Program-made: the position numbers and the translations under genes | The notes under the pieces: generated by a model | The model's database searches: none | Told to the model about the DNA's origin: nothing | What the model saw: the letters and a program-made list of their open reading frames with translations, nothing else | Assembly: GCA_021209875.1 (NCBI GenBank) | Contig: JAGYVD010000009.1 | Location: 744,001-808,000, forward strand | Source: Rosellinia necatrix | Taxonomy: Eukaryota; Ascomycota; Sordariomycetes; Xylariales; Xylariaceae | Direction of reading: 5' to 3' | DNA: 64,000 nt | In this document: one piece after another, positions 21,092 to 32,150 of the stretch | Numbering within the stretch: the stretch's first letter is position 1 | Layout: each line of letters starts with the position of its first letter

Positions 21092-23311
21092 TTTGGCCTG
21101 GTTCCCCGCATTGATCCCACCATGAACAAGCCATGAGAGGTCCTGGGGTATGATATGTGAGAAATGAACTGAAAATGCCTTGGAGAGCTCTTCCACAATA
21201 ATTAGTTCAGATACTACTGTGTGGAAGGTTAGAACTTTATAACGTGCTTTATGTTGTGCTATCTGTCAGTATTGTCCACTCATCCTCTTCTATGTGTGAT
21301 TTATGTTAGCAAAGGTATGCATGCTCCAGTAAGTCATTCACCAAATCTACAAAACGGCAGTCAGGTTTTCCCAGAGCGAAGTCCAAAGGGCGGGAAAATG
21401 AACTAAAACAACACTCACTATTCTATCAGCGTATATAAGCTCGAGAGTGATCGACTACTTTTGTTTTCTCATACAGATCCAGGTAGGCTGAGCGCTTCTA
21501 CGCGTGGTTGGACTATGCACGTTCCGCATGATTCATCACCACGTAGCTATGCTCCCGGCACGGTGTGTTGGGGTGATAACTTACGGTCCTAAGAACGAGC
21601 TATGAAGAGGGGGTAGATCCCGATCTTGGCCATGACTGTAGCTGTCTATAGGTGGCCAAATCATAAAGAATGCCCAGCCCTACATAGCAGGTACAGTAAT
21701 TTCCAGGCCACTTACAGCATCGGCTTAATAATTTTCGATCCCGAATCGAAAACCAGATATGACTGCCCTATTCTACTCTTTGTGAGTTGTATTTTGTTCC
21801 GGGGAAAAACTCTTATTACGCCAAAGTACCTGGTCGAGATATACCCGGGCACGCTGACACTAGCATCGGAAAACTTTTCGTGTAATTTCGCAATATTGTG
21901 CCTCAGGTGTAAAAGCCATCATATTGTAGGGGTTTGCTGACGGGGAGGGCGGGATAAGGCCACCGGCGTGTACTTGGCGACAGGATAGGGAATTACTCCT
22001 TATGCATATCTATCTAGAGGGCAGTCCCGCCAAGTCTGACCATGCAGTTGACATCTGTACTGCCGAGCAAAAAGACCTTTGTATGATAGATAACACAGCC
22101 AGCAGTTGCTTCCTTCAATAGCCTATTCCACCGGCGCGCTCATCTTGATGTTTGGCAATTTCTCCTCAGCTTGAGTAACATTCTCACATGTGCTTCGAGT
22201 TTACACGATGAGCGAATAGCCCTAAATATGAGAAGGGGGTCGCACGGTGACAGGGGGGAGTACATAGCATTGGCGTCGGCAGTGGGATAACCCGTCACAA
22301 CGGCAGCAAGGGTACCTGGCGGCGATCAGTCGTCCGATTTACTGTATGTAGTGTATGTATTATTGCCCCCACTACATCATACCAAGAGCCCAAGAATTTT
22401 GTCAATAACTTGGCCGGGTTATACTCTAAATAAGGCTGGTTTCCATAGGACTACATGCTCTAGAAGGGAGTTATGATAATTGCAGCCAACCTAATGAAGC
22501 GATGCACATCCTCGTCTCTCGGGGAGATGCACGCCATGGAATATGCATATCCACTAGACATGCTAGGGTTTTAGGTGGCCCGCGATAACAATAATATCCT
22601 CGACGCATTCGGGAAATACTCCCCATCCAATGTTAGCAGACGAAGCAGACTTAGATATGACGGTTAATGATAGCGTTAGGTCGGCTACCCACATTTACGT
22701 GGTGAGGATGACGGGGCGGTGATCTTGACCACCTATGATTAACCGCGCGTAGGCTCGTTATCAAGACATGAATACCAGGTACCTGTACACGTATTTCTTA
22801 CAACAAATTTGGACAGCTATAATCTAGTTAGAGCAGGTTTCTATACTACGCCGGGTGTGGTTAGAGGCCGTGATATGGGAAGATAGGGCGATGTGAGATC
22901 ACTGGGTTAGATTGTATTAGGGGCCCCTACTTCCCGAGCTACCTAGCGAAAAAATCATTATCCCTTCTATAATTGAGCAATGGTGACGGCAATCACATTG
23001 GTCACAACAATATTGCCGAATTACCTCAGGGACATAGTGTATATCGAGACACAAAACGGCTGGTCCTAAGTGGAGCGTTGTGTTTCGGGGGTTATAACTC
23101 TATTTTTAATTTTTGTTGTGATTAGCCTATTCCTCACCGTTCAAACAGTGTACCCCGTAGCCCTTAAGAAAGATGTCGAAAGATCACCATGAGCATAACT
23201 CCATTACATTTATTCGTGTATGTCTAGCAAGAGCAAAACCGATCCGTAGTGTGTGGTCGTGATCTAAATATTAGGGTAGCCATACGGGGAAAATAAACCA
23301 GCATGTTGGCC

Positions 23312-24533
23312 TTAGCAGTGTCGCTTAAGCCGTGCCATTTCAACAGTCAACCCCGGACCGAAGCTGCACATGACAACGTCCTCTGTGCCAGGACCCATTG
23401 TACGTAATTTGTCGAGAACAGCAAGCACCGTGACACTCGCTGTATTGCCCCTCGTGCTGTAGACGGCGCTAGTAGCTCGAAGCTGATGATCAGGGATGCC
23501 GACTGACTTTTGCACACCCTGGATAATCGCTGCGCCGCCGGCGTGTAAGGCCCAGTCACACTTTGTAGGCGGTGGGAGGTCCTTGCCACCGAACAGCCTC
23601 TGAAGTGGCCGATGCACAGCTGCCGCCGCGTGCTTAGGCAGGGTCCTGGAGAGGTATACCAGGAAACCCTGGGAGACCGTCGTGACCGAGACCTCGTCGT
23701 AGGTCTCGGCAGCGACATTCTGACACCAATCGGCGATAGTGAAGAGGCGTGGCGTCTTCTCCGTCAGCGCGAGATCGTTGCATAGCACGACGGCCGCCGC
23801 ACCGTCGCTAAAGAGGGCGGCGCCGATGCGGAGCTTGCCGGACTGGTGCGCGGCTTCGAGCTCGGCGCGGAGGTTGATGCTGCTGAGCTCGCAGGCAACG
23901 ACGAGAATACGAGCGGGCCGGCCGCGCAGCGAGGCAGCGCACGCCATGCTATTGGCGACGCGCAGGGCGGCCAGCCCTCCTGCGCATCCCGAGCCTGCGA
24001 TGAGCGACCTTTCGGCGTCTCCCGATATTCCCAGTTCCTTGGCGACGAGGTGGTCGTAGCCGGGGCATTTGCAGTTGGTCGCCGTCACCGAAACCATGTG
24101 GGTGATAGCCGACGCCGCAATACCGCTTTCGTCCAGCGCCCTGCGAGCAGCCCCGGCTGTCAATGGGGGCGCGTACTTGTCGAACGCCTCGTGAACCTGC
24201 TCGATCGTGGGAGGAACTGGTCCTCGCCACATAGGGTCGTTCCAGCAGTCGAGGACGGCCCGCGTCTCAACCCCAGTTTGAGCGTTTACCATGAGAAGTT
24301 TCTGCAGCCTGATGCCCTCTGTTAGCTACGCAACGCTAAAGGACGACTCAGAAAACATACCATGGCGCATCCGATGGATAGATACTCTCAGCGTACTCCC
24401 GGAGCTGCTCTGGCCCAACAAGAAGTTTTGGCCATTCCGAACCTAGGCCAGTGATCGTAAGGCGATCAGATGCCTCTTGTTCAAGGACAGTAGTGGCGGC
24501 GGTCTTGCCGTGAGAGGACCAGTTAACACCCAT
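23312..24533 (-). CDS. Type III polyketide synthase (chalcone-synthase-like)
   Basis: Two exons: 24361-24533 (ATG at 24533) and 23312-24308, with a 52 bp intron containing a GCTAAC branch site. The splice rebuilds APWLQKLLMVNAQTGVETR, a conserved stretch of the family. Total 389 residues, the usual size. The catalytic triad is present: Cys166 in IAGSGCAGGLAAL, His313 in WALHAGGAAII and Asn346 in YSTRGNTASVTV, at nearly the same positions as in plant chalcone synthase (164, 303, 336). The C-terminal loop CSFGPGLTVEM is also intact. Fungal members condense malonyl-CoA onto fatty acyl starters to give alkylresorcinols or pyrones; the product here cannot be read from sequence. It stands alone among decayed DNA; the nearest possible tailoring gene is the frameshifted FAD monooxygenase 3.5 kb away. 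Confidence 0.92.
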
Positions 24534-27500
24534 TTTTGCTGGAAGTGTAAAATACAGACAAAATTGAGTTGGGATCTAACCGGTTGGCTCTCTAAATTAT
24601 ACTGATGCTCCTCAAAAAGTAGTGAGGCTTGCCCTCCTTTTAAATCTCGGATGTTCGCATTTTCGGTGCCTATTGCCGAGCCAGATATCTACTTCTTTCT
24701 AGCATATGGGAACGGACCCGTTTCTAGGCTAGGTTCTAAAGACAAGCTGTCTCACGATGTGTGGAGCTTTACTCGTTATCTGCTCGTCATTGTATGGAAA
24801 AATCACCGTAAGAAGGTTCTTAGAATAGGCCTAGGTTGGTGTGTCCAGCGGCGATCTTCGATAGCGAAGAAGCGTCAGACGCCAGCCGATTCAGGAAGGC
24901 TTACAAAAAGTAGATGCATGCCAAGGTAGGCGTCAGACAGGGACGTGATGCCGTGCCCTATGGGGTGGTTGAACGATGGTCAAACGATGGGGCGTTATCG
25001 GGGATGGATGTCGAAATATAAGGCTTAGTAAATATAGTTTAGATCTTCCGCTACATGGTTCGATACACATTTGCTACGCCGCAAATAAGCAGTGATATGA
25101 CACCAATAAGAAGTACATAATACATCCGGTATTGACTGGTATGCAAGGATCGCGTGGTGAGAAGATGGTATCTAGGCTAGTATTTTTCTTGATGGGGGGT
25201 ATTTGAGATAGGCTAGAAGAAAGACGGCGGCTCTGCAAACAAGTAGCGTAATCTAATGTTACTAACCGTGGCTCCTACATGGGCACACATAACTAGCCAA
25301 TGATGAGCAATCCTCATTTAACTACAAAAGGATACTAACGTTAGTCATCGCCACAATCGGATAGCGCTCCCTACTAATGCGGAGAAAAGTTGTAAATCTC
25401 TAGAGGTTCCCAAGTAGCTACTAAGTACAACGAAAGCCATGGCCTTGCTGAGCATTGACACAAACACATCACAAGTAGGAGCTTCGGCTCTAACCGACAC
25501 TTCCCAACTAGGCGAAGAGTTTTTGTGCCATAACCACAGGAGCTGCTGAATGCTCAAGTTGAATCGACATGCGATTATCTCGGTGCGTTGACACTGTTAG
25601 GCTGTGTCGCAGCGTAGAATCAGGGCTGGTGGTTCTGATTTGTCATTAAGTTCTCAAGCATGGAAACTTTCAATTGTCTGAGATCTAATAGCAATTACTT
25701 GCTGCACCGCCTAGATCTGAACGATTAAGCGACTTGGTCATGTTTTATTGTACAGCTGAGATTGATTACCAGATTGCTGTCGAAGGGGTAAGTAATCCAA
25801 TACAAGCGAAAAAGGTTCACCCCGGAACCCTGGCCCGGCAGGGATAAATATAGTAGATCACTATGTGGAGTGATGAGTGATATACTACAGTAGGTAGGTT
25901 ACATACATACACATAAATCGATACCACTTAGCTGACATACTTTTCTGCCTTAATAGCTAGCGAGGACTTTCGACTAGATTGCTCGTGGAAGACTCATAGT
26001 AATTGGGGAACAATCGTCTAGATAGTGATAGCCAGTCCGTGACTGTGACTTTAGCCACCATTACCCAATATCGTCAATGATCCACATTGTTCATAAATCA
26101 GACATTAGGTGAGCAACTAGTAGGGCCATCATTGGATTATTATTTTCTACCAATTATTAGCCTAAAACCAAACCTGGGATTCCTCAGCGTCGTACGCAGG
26201 CGGGTCAATTTCAAAGTTCACGTGTGTATATCTTACTTGATATAGGTAGCTGTGCTCGGAGCCGTGCCGGACGAGCACACCACGAACGGCTATAAAATTG
26301 CTTGTTAGTGGAAGCGAGGTTATATATATTTTGATATCATAATCTCATAATCATCTCACAGGTGTGGATTGACGCTAACACGATTCAGATCAATCTTGAG
26401 CAAGCTGGTATTTCATCGATCTTGAATTTTGTAACACTCGATTGAAGATTAATTCAGGTTTAAGGTAACTAAACCGTTTTCTCTTGGACTAATCTATCAG
26501 ACCAACTATCTACATCACCAACAGGGCACACCGCGCAGTGTAAATAGCATGTATTCTGGGGGGGAGCGTGAGCCTAATACGGGTCGCTTTCGGTACGAGG
26601 CCGCAGCTAAAGGTGTAGCAAACGTATGCTTATCCTTTAGCGTCGAATTCGGTACGTAGTCGGGCCTAGAAAGCTAGCCGGAAAAGTGCCCTACGCTATA
26701 TATGCTATCTACCGACTGGAAAAACCTAATCCTTCTCTGGTGGCCTGTTGCCATCGGGTGGTGGGTGGGACGAATTCGGGGCTATTTCGAGCCCAATGTG
26801 CCTGAGAGTTGGGGTTGTAGAAGGGGAAGTTGGGTGGTGGAGCCCTGACCCTAGTAGAACCCAATCATTAAATTAAGTATAGTTTGATACACTTGATTTC
26901 CAACCAATGGGCCGCACACGCACGCTAGGCAGCGCCACGAGCCTAATCATGCGGGATTACGGCTTGTGCATTAGTGAACACCCGACACTCAGTTAAGCTT
27001 AATGTGGATAGGTTCCCATTTTAACCTGCCTAGGTTCATGATGCATATACACACGACTTGCCGAGGTTAGGTGCTTGGGTACCTAGTACCTATCAAAACC
27101 TTAATTTAGTGTTAGTATAGATAGTACGCACATACCAGTGTGTATATGTCACCTATCTTGGATGTACATCGATACCCCCCCATTTGACGCAATGATACAG
27201 AAGGGAGAATCTCTATAAGCGCTAAGTTGTTTTTGCATCGCAAGGCAGCCAGCCTATCATATACCTCACATCTTTCACCTTAGCTTTCGGGTTCACCGAC
27301 AGCATTTGGACGAAGCCGTCAGCATTTCTCAAAATTAAGCTGTATTCTACAAACCGTTTAAGCGATATCACCTAGTTATTTAGCTAAAGCTCAGACGTCA
27401 AGATTATTCGATTCTTATATCAATACATGTAAACATATCCAGACCATAATTAGCACAAGTAGATGTACGAATTGTGTTTTATCGGCCCCTTGTTGCGTTC

Positions 27501-27668
27501 AAGTGACACGACACTCAAAGATATCCAACACTGAGATTTCGCTAAAATTACCTTTATTTTTCATCTTCGTCTTTTTTCCCTTTCGCCTTCGGCTTTCTTT
27601 GAGGTAAACACACAAGTCGTCGGCGTTTCAATGGGTTAGTACTTATCGAACACTAGGTCTCTACCTCT
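24534..27668. other. Gene-poor region
   Basis: No supported gene in 3.1 kb. The frames are short, without domains, and the sequence is AT-rich. The first 150 bp hold the promoter of the type III PKS; no clear TATA box is seen. Confidence 0.6.
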
Positions 27669-27840
27669 CATGATTATTTCGCCGAGGCGTTTAAGAATGA
27701 TATTAGGCTAAAATATTGGCGCAAGTCAAACTGGCTAGCCGCAAAAGGGAAACTTCCCGTTGAGCGGGCGCGTCAGGCTATGGCTCAAGAGGCTTTAAAA
27801 TAGACCGACGGACGAACCCCAGCACTGCTACTAGCCGGTG
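27669..27840 (+). pseudogene. Unidentified coding relic
   Basis: A protein-like stretch beginning HDYFAEAFKNDIRLKYWRKS and continuing NWLAAKGKLPVERARQAM is followed by an in-frame TAG at 27801-27803. After the stop the text continues TDGRTPALLLAG in the same frame, so the TAG probably replaced a CAG. The composition and length of open frame suggest a real gene fragment, perhaps from a transposon or accessory gene. I cannot name the family. Confidence 0.4.
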
Positions 27841-28161
27841 TACAATGCCGTTAGCCAGAAACTTCCATTTAAGAGTATACGGTGTCTCCCAAGTTTGGCC
27901 AATTCGACGATAACGAAGTGCTTCAGCAATTTTAATAGCCGTGGTTTGTCAATATAGATAACTGACTTGGTGGTTTTAAAGGTGGTAAATAGCCCGTTCA
28001 ATAATATATGTGTAATGTTTCGATATGCAAAATAAAACGTTAATAGGGGGTTTGCCTTGTGAGTGTTTAGCTTGTAACCTGAATATGCACCGCAACCAAT
28101 AGTACTAATTTTACCGAACCCAAGCTGGATAATTCCACAAAATCTATCCTTAATACAGCAT

Positions 28162-28660
28162 TTGGATAGATATTTCAAACACCCCATTTTCGACAGAATT
28201 TCCTGCCATATTCAAGGTTTTGATACAAGCTGGCCGGGTCTATTCTCGAAGATGCTTTGGCAGGCTTACAAGGCAGATCGTCTTACCAACGGATACATTC
28301 ATGAGATTGAATCTCTCATCCGTTCAACCGTGACATGCGTTATTCCCTGGCTATTGGGTTGGCTAAGAACCTTCAATGGACTTACTCGTCATTGTTTTAT
28401 TCATGGATATTTGTGGGAAGATAACTTTTGAATGGATCTTCAGAATGGAATATTATTCATGTTCGATTCGAATGGATTTTATGCACATAATCGAATGGAA
28501 TTAGCGTATTGGGGAACCCAGCACCACAGAATATAGAAGACATATTCTTCGAAGAGTATCTAAACATGATACCGACATCCAAACCAAAGGTATAGTTTGA
28601 AGATCGGCTCATACTCTACGCTAGTTCGACGTGTTCATGGAATGGGGCGATGATACAATC
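28162..28660 (+). pseudogene. Fructosamine/ribulosamine 3-kinase-like relic
   Basis: C-terminal half of a protein of the fructosamine-3-kinase family (APH-like fold), which phosphorylates ketoamines on glycated proteins. Recognisable blocks are SWPGLFSKML, VIPWLLGWL, then the catalytic block read as IHGYLWEDN, where the family has HGDLWEGN (the catalytic Asp is Tyr here), then MFDSNGFYAHNRMELAYWG. A TGA falls directly after WEDNF, a TAG near 28532, a frame change follows, and another TAG at 28593-28595 lies between TSKPKV and FEDRL where the family usually has a codon. The N-terminal half with the P-loop region is not found. It is non-functional. Confidence 0.7.
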
Positions 28661-28714
28661 AGATGTCGGTAAGAGACAAAGGAGTGATTTGATTTATGGA
28701 TACTGATATCAATT

Positions 28715-28912
28715 GGCCTTGAGGGCGATAAAGAACATGCAATACCTCTGGCAAAAGCATGCCGTCTGTCACAGTTCTTGCTGCTGGTAGTTCCAGAAAT
28801 AACTTATGTTATTGCACAAGGAGGGAAGATTCCTCACTTGGTCAGTCGCCAGCTACTCGCTCCTTTTATATACAGTATTCTGGCCCGTGCCCTAGTGGAG
28901 TTCTTAGGTTAG
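28715..28912 (+). pseudogene. Unknown gene fragment (C-terminus)
   Basis: An uninterrupted frame beginning GLEGDKEHAIPLAKACRLSQ runs through LLLVVPEITYVIAQGGKIPH to ALVEFLG and a stop at 28910-28912. From 28766 onward it is shared with the inverted copy at 20928-21091, which retains only this C-terminal part. It is probably the end of a gene whose front half is lost. The family is not recognised. Confidence 0.5.
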
Positions 28913-28929
28913 AACTAGTTCCGTGACAC
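28766..28929 (+). repeat. Inverted duplicated gene fragment, copy 2
   Basis: Inverted partner of 20928-21091, the same length (164 bp), differing almost only by transitions. Homology stops abruptly at both ends. Together the copies bracket the type III PKS and the kinase relic. Confidence 0.8.
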
Positions 28930-28979
28930 CGTCATATGTCGCATTGCGACGGGCGATATCTCACTGTCAGCAAGTTTCC

Positions 28980-29467
28980 CTGAGTGGGGTTTTTTATTCG
29001 GTGGAAGTAGAAGGAGACGGAATTCTCAAAATTCTACAGGAACTAGAGAGGATCGAAGTCGGTAACGAGAGCAGCGTCGAAGTGTAGGATTTGCAACATT
29101 TAGCCAATGAACAAGTAGTACTAGTAGTAGCAATTGAGCCGTGAGCAGATCTCGGCAAGATACAGCTCGTTCTCTGCATTGATGTGGCCATGTCGAATCA
29201 GGAAGGCCATGTATGTCAAATTACAGGTCAACTTGAACTCCCCCTTTTACATAGCATTCCGGACTTGATCGATGGTCAAAAATTTAATCTCCCCAACCTC
29301 TCCATCCCCAATTCGTGGAACAATATATTGAAGTAGCTCGATTTCGTACAGATATTGGGCTTGGTGCTGGCGCCAACTTTCATCAAGTCGGTCACGGTCA
29401 ATTGAAATGAATTGATGCCGCAAGGCCAAATGTTGGCGTGCACGCCAAGGGCAGCAAACTCGTCCAT
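28980..29467 (-). pseudogene. Unidentified gene inactivated by in-frame stops
   Basis: On the minus strand a single frame reads ALRHQFISIDRDRLDESW, then LYEIELLQYIVPRIGDGEVG and IKFLTIDQVRNAM; after a stop at 29247-29249 it goes on KGEFKLTCNLTYMAFLIRHG, AENELYLAEICSRLN, MLQILHFDAALVTDFDPL and FENSVSFYFH. Stops interrupt it at 29247-29249, 29121-29123, 29100-29102, 29043-29045 and 29034-29036. All are TAA or TAG, and at least four sit where Gln (CAA or CAG) fits. This is the pattern of C-to-T changes at CpA, as made by RIP. There are no indels in this stretch. I do not recognise the protein family. Confidence 0.6.
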
Positions 29468-30715
29468 GAACTGATGAAACTGCGAAATGTGACCACGGAG
29501 CTTTTGCAGTTAGCTAACGAGGCAAACCTGGTCAAAAAATCTCTCTATTAGCAGAGTCATACTGATATGTTATTTAAGTCTTTAGACTTGGAATCAACGA
29601 TAGCAAATACCGATGCTATGATTGAGCGCCTGTCAAGCGAGGGAAGATCGTCTGTATATACCGTCATACTGAAGAGGCTAAAAAGACGTGTAATTATGCT
29701 AATAGATACATTGAGGTCACTTCTTAACGATCTTATAAGAGGTTACGATTGCCTAGATTCAGCAACCCGAGAGACAGTAAAATTCTCCAGGTGGGCATAA
29801 TTTAGGAAACATGGGAAGGATAAAAGGCTAGAAGAGCAGTGTCTGTGGCCGGGAATAACGATCAAACGTAGAATCCTGCCCTCGAAATAACAATTGCAAA
29901 GTGTAATTCCTCGTTATCGTTATTCTAGAATACGTAACTGACTTCATTCTTAGTACCCTTGCCGGAGTTCAGATTAACAGTGATTTAGAATAGTGCTGCG
30001 TTCTCAGGCTCGTTCCGTAAGGAACAGCGCTAGGCCCCATGAGGAGATAGCTGACACGATTGAATTGACCCTTGGGGATTAGATGTTGGGGGGGGAAAGT
30101 GTGGCGGCAAGCTTTTACAAAGATACTAAATGGTGGACGGACACGGCAGGAAAAGATAATTGATAGGGTATGCCTTCTTCGGCCTAAGGCTTTAATTCAG
30201 ATCGAGGATAAGCGGCAGATAGGTAGCTAAAAGTCTAAACTGGCGGGCGTAAATATAGGCAACGTGGACTCAGTAGAAATTGCGAGTCATGTTGTAACCG
30301 TTGCTATTTCACGGTGTCAATTAGTAGGTAATGACGCCAGGACCTCTGCGCCACTTTGAAGCAATTGTGGTTGGTGAATCAACCTTGGGACAGATTGAAT
30401 CTTGTTTGCCGATTTCAAGGATATGACATCCGAGACAGAAGAGATGGAAACATTGAAATAAGTGTTACAGTAGAGGCCATGAACAATATCAAAAAAAAAA
30501 AGCTACGTAATATCACAAATAGTTCCCCATCAAAAGAGAAGACCAATTAGTGCACAGTGTATTACTTTATGGAAGTACGCTACACTCCCGTTACTTCTAT
30601 TCTCCTCAACAAAATCATAAACACTACTTTAGAAACCGCTTCACAGACGCCCGCCATGCCATATCGACATCATGATACCCAACCTGCTCTATGGTATGGT
30701 CGTTTCAGTTCACGT
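29468..30715. other. Intergenic region
   Basis: No supported gene. A 77-codon plus-strand frame at 29567-29800, beginning MLFKSLDLESTIANTDAMIE, is helical and protein-like and may be another relic of an accessory gene, but no family is recognised. The remainder is AT-rich. Confidence 0.5.
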
Positions 30716-32150
30716 TCAGGCTTTCCCAGCACATTTGAAACAACTAGCGTCGTAGAAAAGAAAAGAAGACGAGGGGTCGGCCTTATGTGTTTCCGCCCCG
30801 GACTTCAGGTTGCAATACTGCCCCGGTGTGAAATAGAAGTTGGTACAGCCGGTCGTTGCGGAGCTATACACTCATCAGTGGTCAGGATATTCTCTCTAGA
30901 CAGGTGGATACCGGGGATGGGGTGGAGGGGGAAGTCATACCAAAGCTCGGCACAATCAGCTGCACTCTGGATTGATGGCCCGGCAGAGCGAGAGAGAAGA
31001 GCGGTGCCGCCATGGCTGTAAGCCAGGACACCACACTCCACGTTCGTAGGCTGGGGAGATGTTAATCTGCAGGAAGACTCGCAGAAGAAACATCTGGCGT
31101 CGTAGTAGGTGTAAACAGAATCCAGGTTGGGCTTGTGCGTGTCTGCCCCAGCGTGTAGGTTGCAGTGCTCGTCTTGAGTGTAGTAGATATTGGTACAGTT
31201 GGTAGTGGAAAGACTAGAATTAAACACGAACTTGACTTAGCCTCAGGCCCTTCAGGATAGGGATAGCACCTGACGATGGACGGCCTTTAAAAGAGCATCT
31301 GATAGACCGAGAACACTAACCAGACGCTCGCGCAGCCCGCCAGGCTCGCCACATTGTCTCCGGAGACGAAGGTCTGGATCGTCGTGCCGCCTCCGCTGAG
31401 CGCAAGCACGTTGCAGTCGGCGTCCTCGGGTCTCGGGGAAGCCAAGCCCATAGCGTCGGTCGCGCAGGGCGCGGGGCTGGTCGTGGCGGTTGTCCTGGGA
31501 CCGGCAACCGGCTCGAAGACCTGTATTCTGTCTTTGCCGCCGCAGACGGTGGCTTTATCCCCCGTGCACGGGATGTTGCACTTGGTATCGTCCCAATCGC
31601 CCTCTCCGCCGACGAAGCTGCCGCACCAGCACTGGTTGCCCCCCTTGACGCCGGCGTAGAGCACCGTCGCGTTGGAGGCCTGCCAGCACGCGGCCTCGCA
31701 TTTGGCAATGGTGAGGGCCGCATCGGCGCTGCTGATTTGCTTCTCTAGAACGGGGGAGCTGGCGTCATCGTCGACGTAGCAGCCCAGCTGCTGCCACGCG
31801 GTTGGGGTAGGGGCGTGGGTGGTGGTGGTGGTGGCTTTCGTTGTGGTGGTGGCGTGGGTGGTAGTGGTTTGCGTGGCGGTGAGACTGGAGAGCCTCTCCT
31901 TGGACAGGATGCAGTAGGACTGGTATTGCCAAGGCGTGCAGTCCAGGCCGACGGAGGGGTTCCAGGTGTGGAAGAGCTGGGGACTGATATCGAATAGGTT
32001 GCGCACGTACTCGCACGTCTCGGAGCCGCCGTTGTCCCACCACTCGGCGCATGTCGAGATGGTATCAGGGTCATACTGGAGCTTAGGGTACGTTGCGGCG
32101 GCTGTCAAAGCGACGGCATAGCCGAGGACAAGAACAGAGGTGGGCGTCAT
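30716..32150 (-). CDS. Secreted LysM-WSC protein with two tandem cysteine modules
   Basis: Three exons (31321-32150, 30941-31213, 30716-30863; introns 107 and 77 bp) give 416 residues from ATG at 32150. A signal peptide (MTPTSVLVLGYAVALTAAA) is followed by a LysM-like domain at about 24-82 (paired Cys, motif FHTWNPSVGLDC), a Thr-rich linker at 92-117 and a WSC domain at about 119-214 (GCYVDD..GNQCWCG..TVCGG). The C-terminus holds two copies of one module of about 80 residues: a segment of the type CNVLALSGGG / CGVLAYSHGG, then CASVCLSTTNCTNIY / CAELCSATTGCTNFY, a CNL motif, and a closing DA(R/S)CF.C. Both introns cut the same Cys codon (TG/N) in each module, which supports module duplication. 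LysM and WSC bind chitin or other glucans, so a wall-associated or effector-like role is inferred. It belongs to the chitin-related group with the chitinase at 36-40.6 kb. Confidence 0.85.

Larger units (their letters stand above)
19815..23311. other. Gene-poor region
   Basis: No supported gene in 3.5 kb. It contains a TGGATGGA minisatellite at 19860-19893, a possible TATATA box near 20064-20070 (about 250 bp before the FAD monooxygenase start, minus strand) and one half of an inverted duplicated fragment (20928-21091). The rest is AT-rich with many stops in all frames, as expected of old decayed DNA. Confidence 0.6.
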
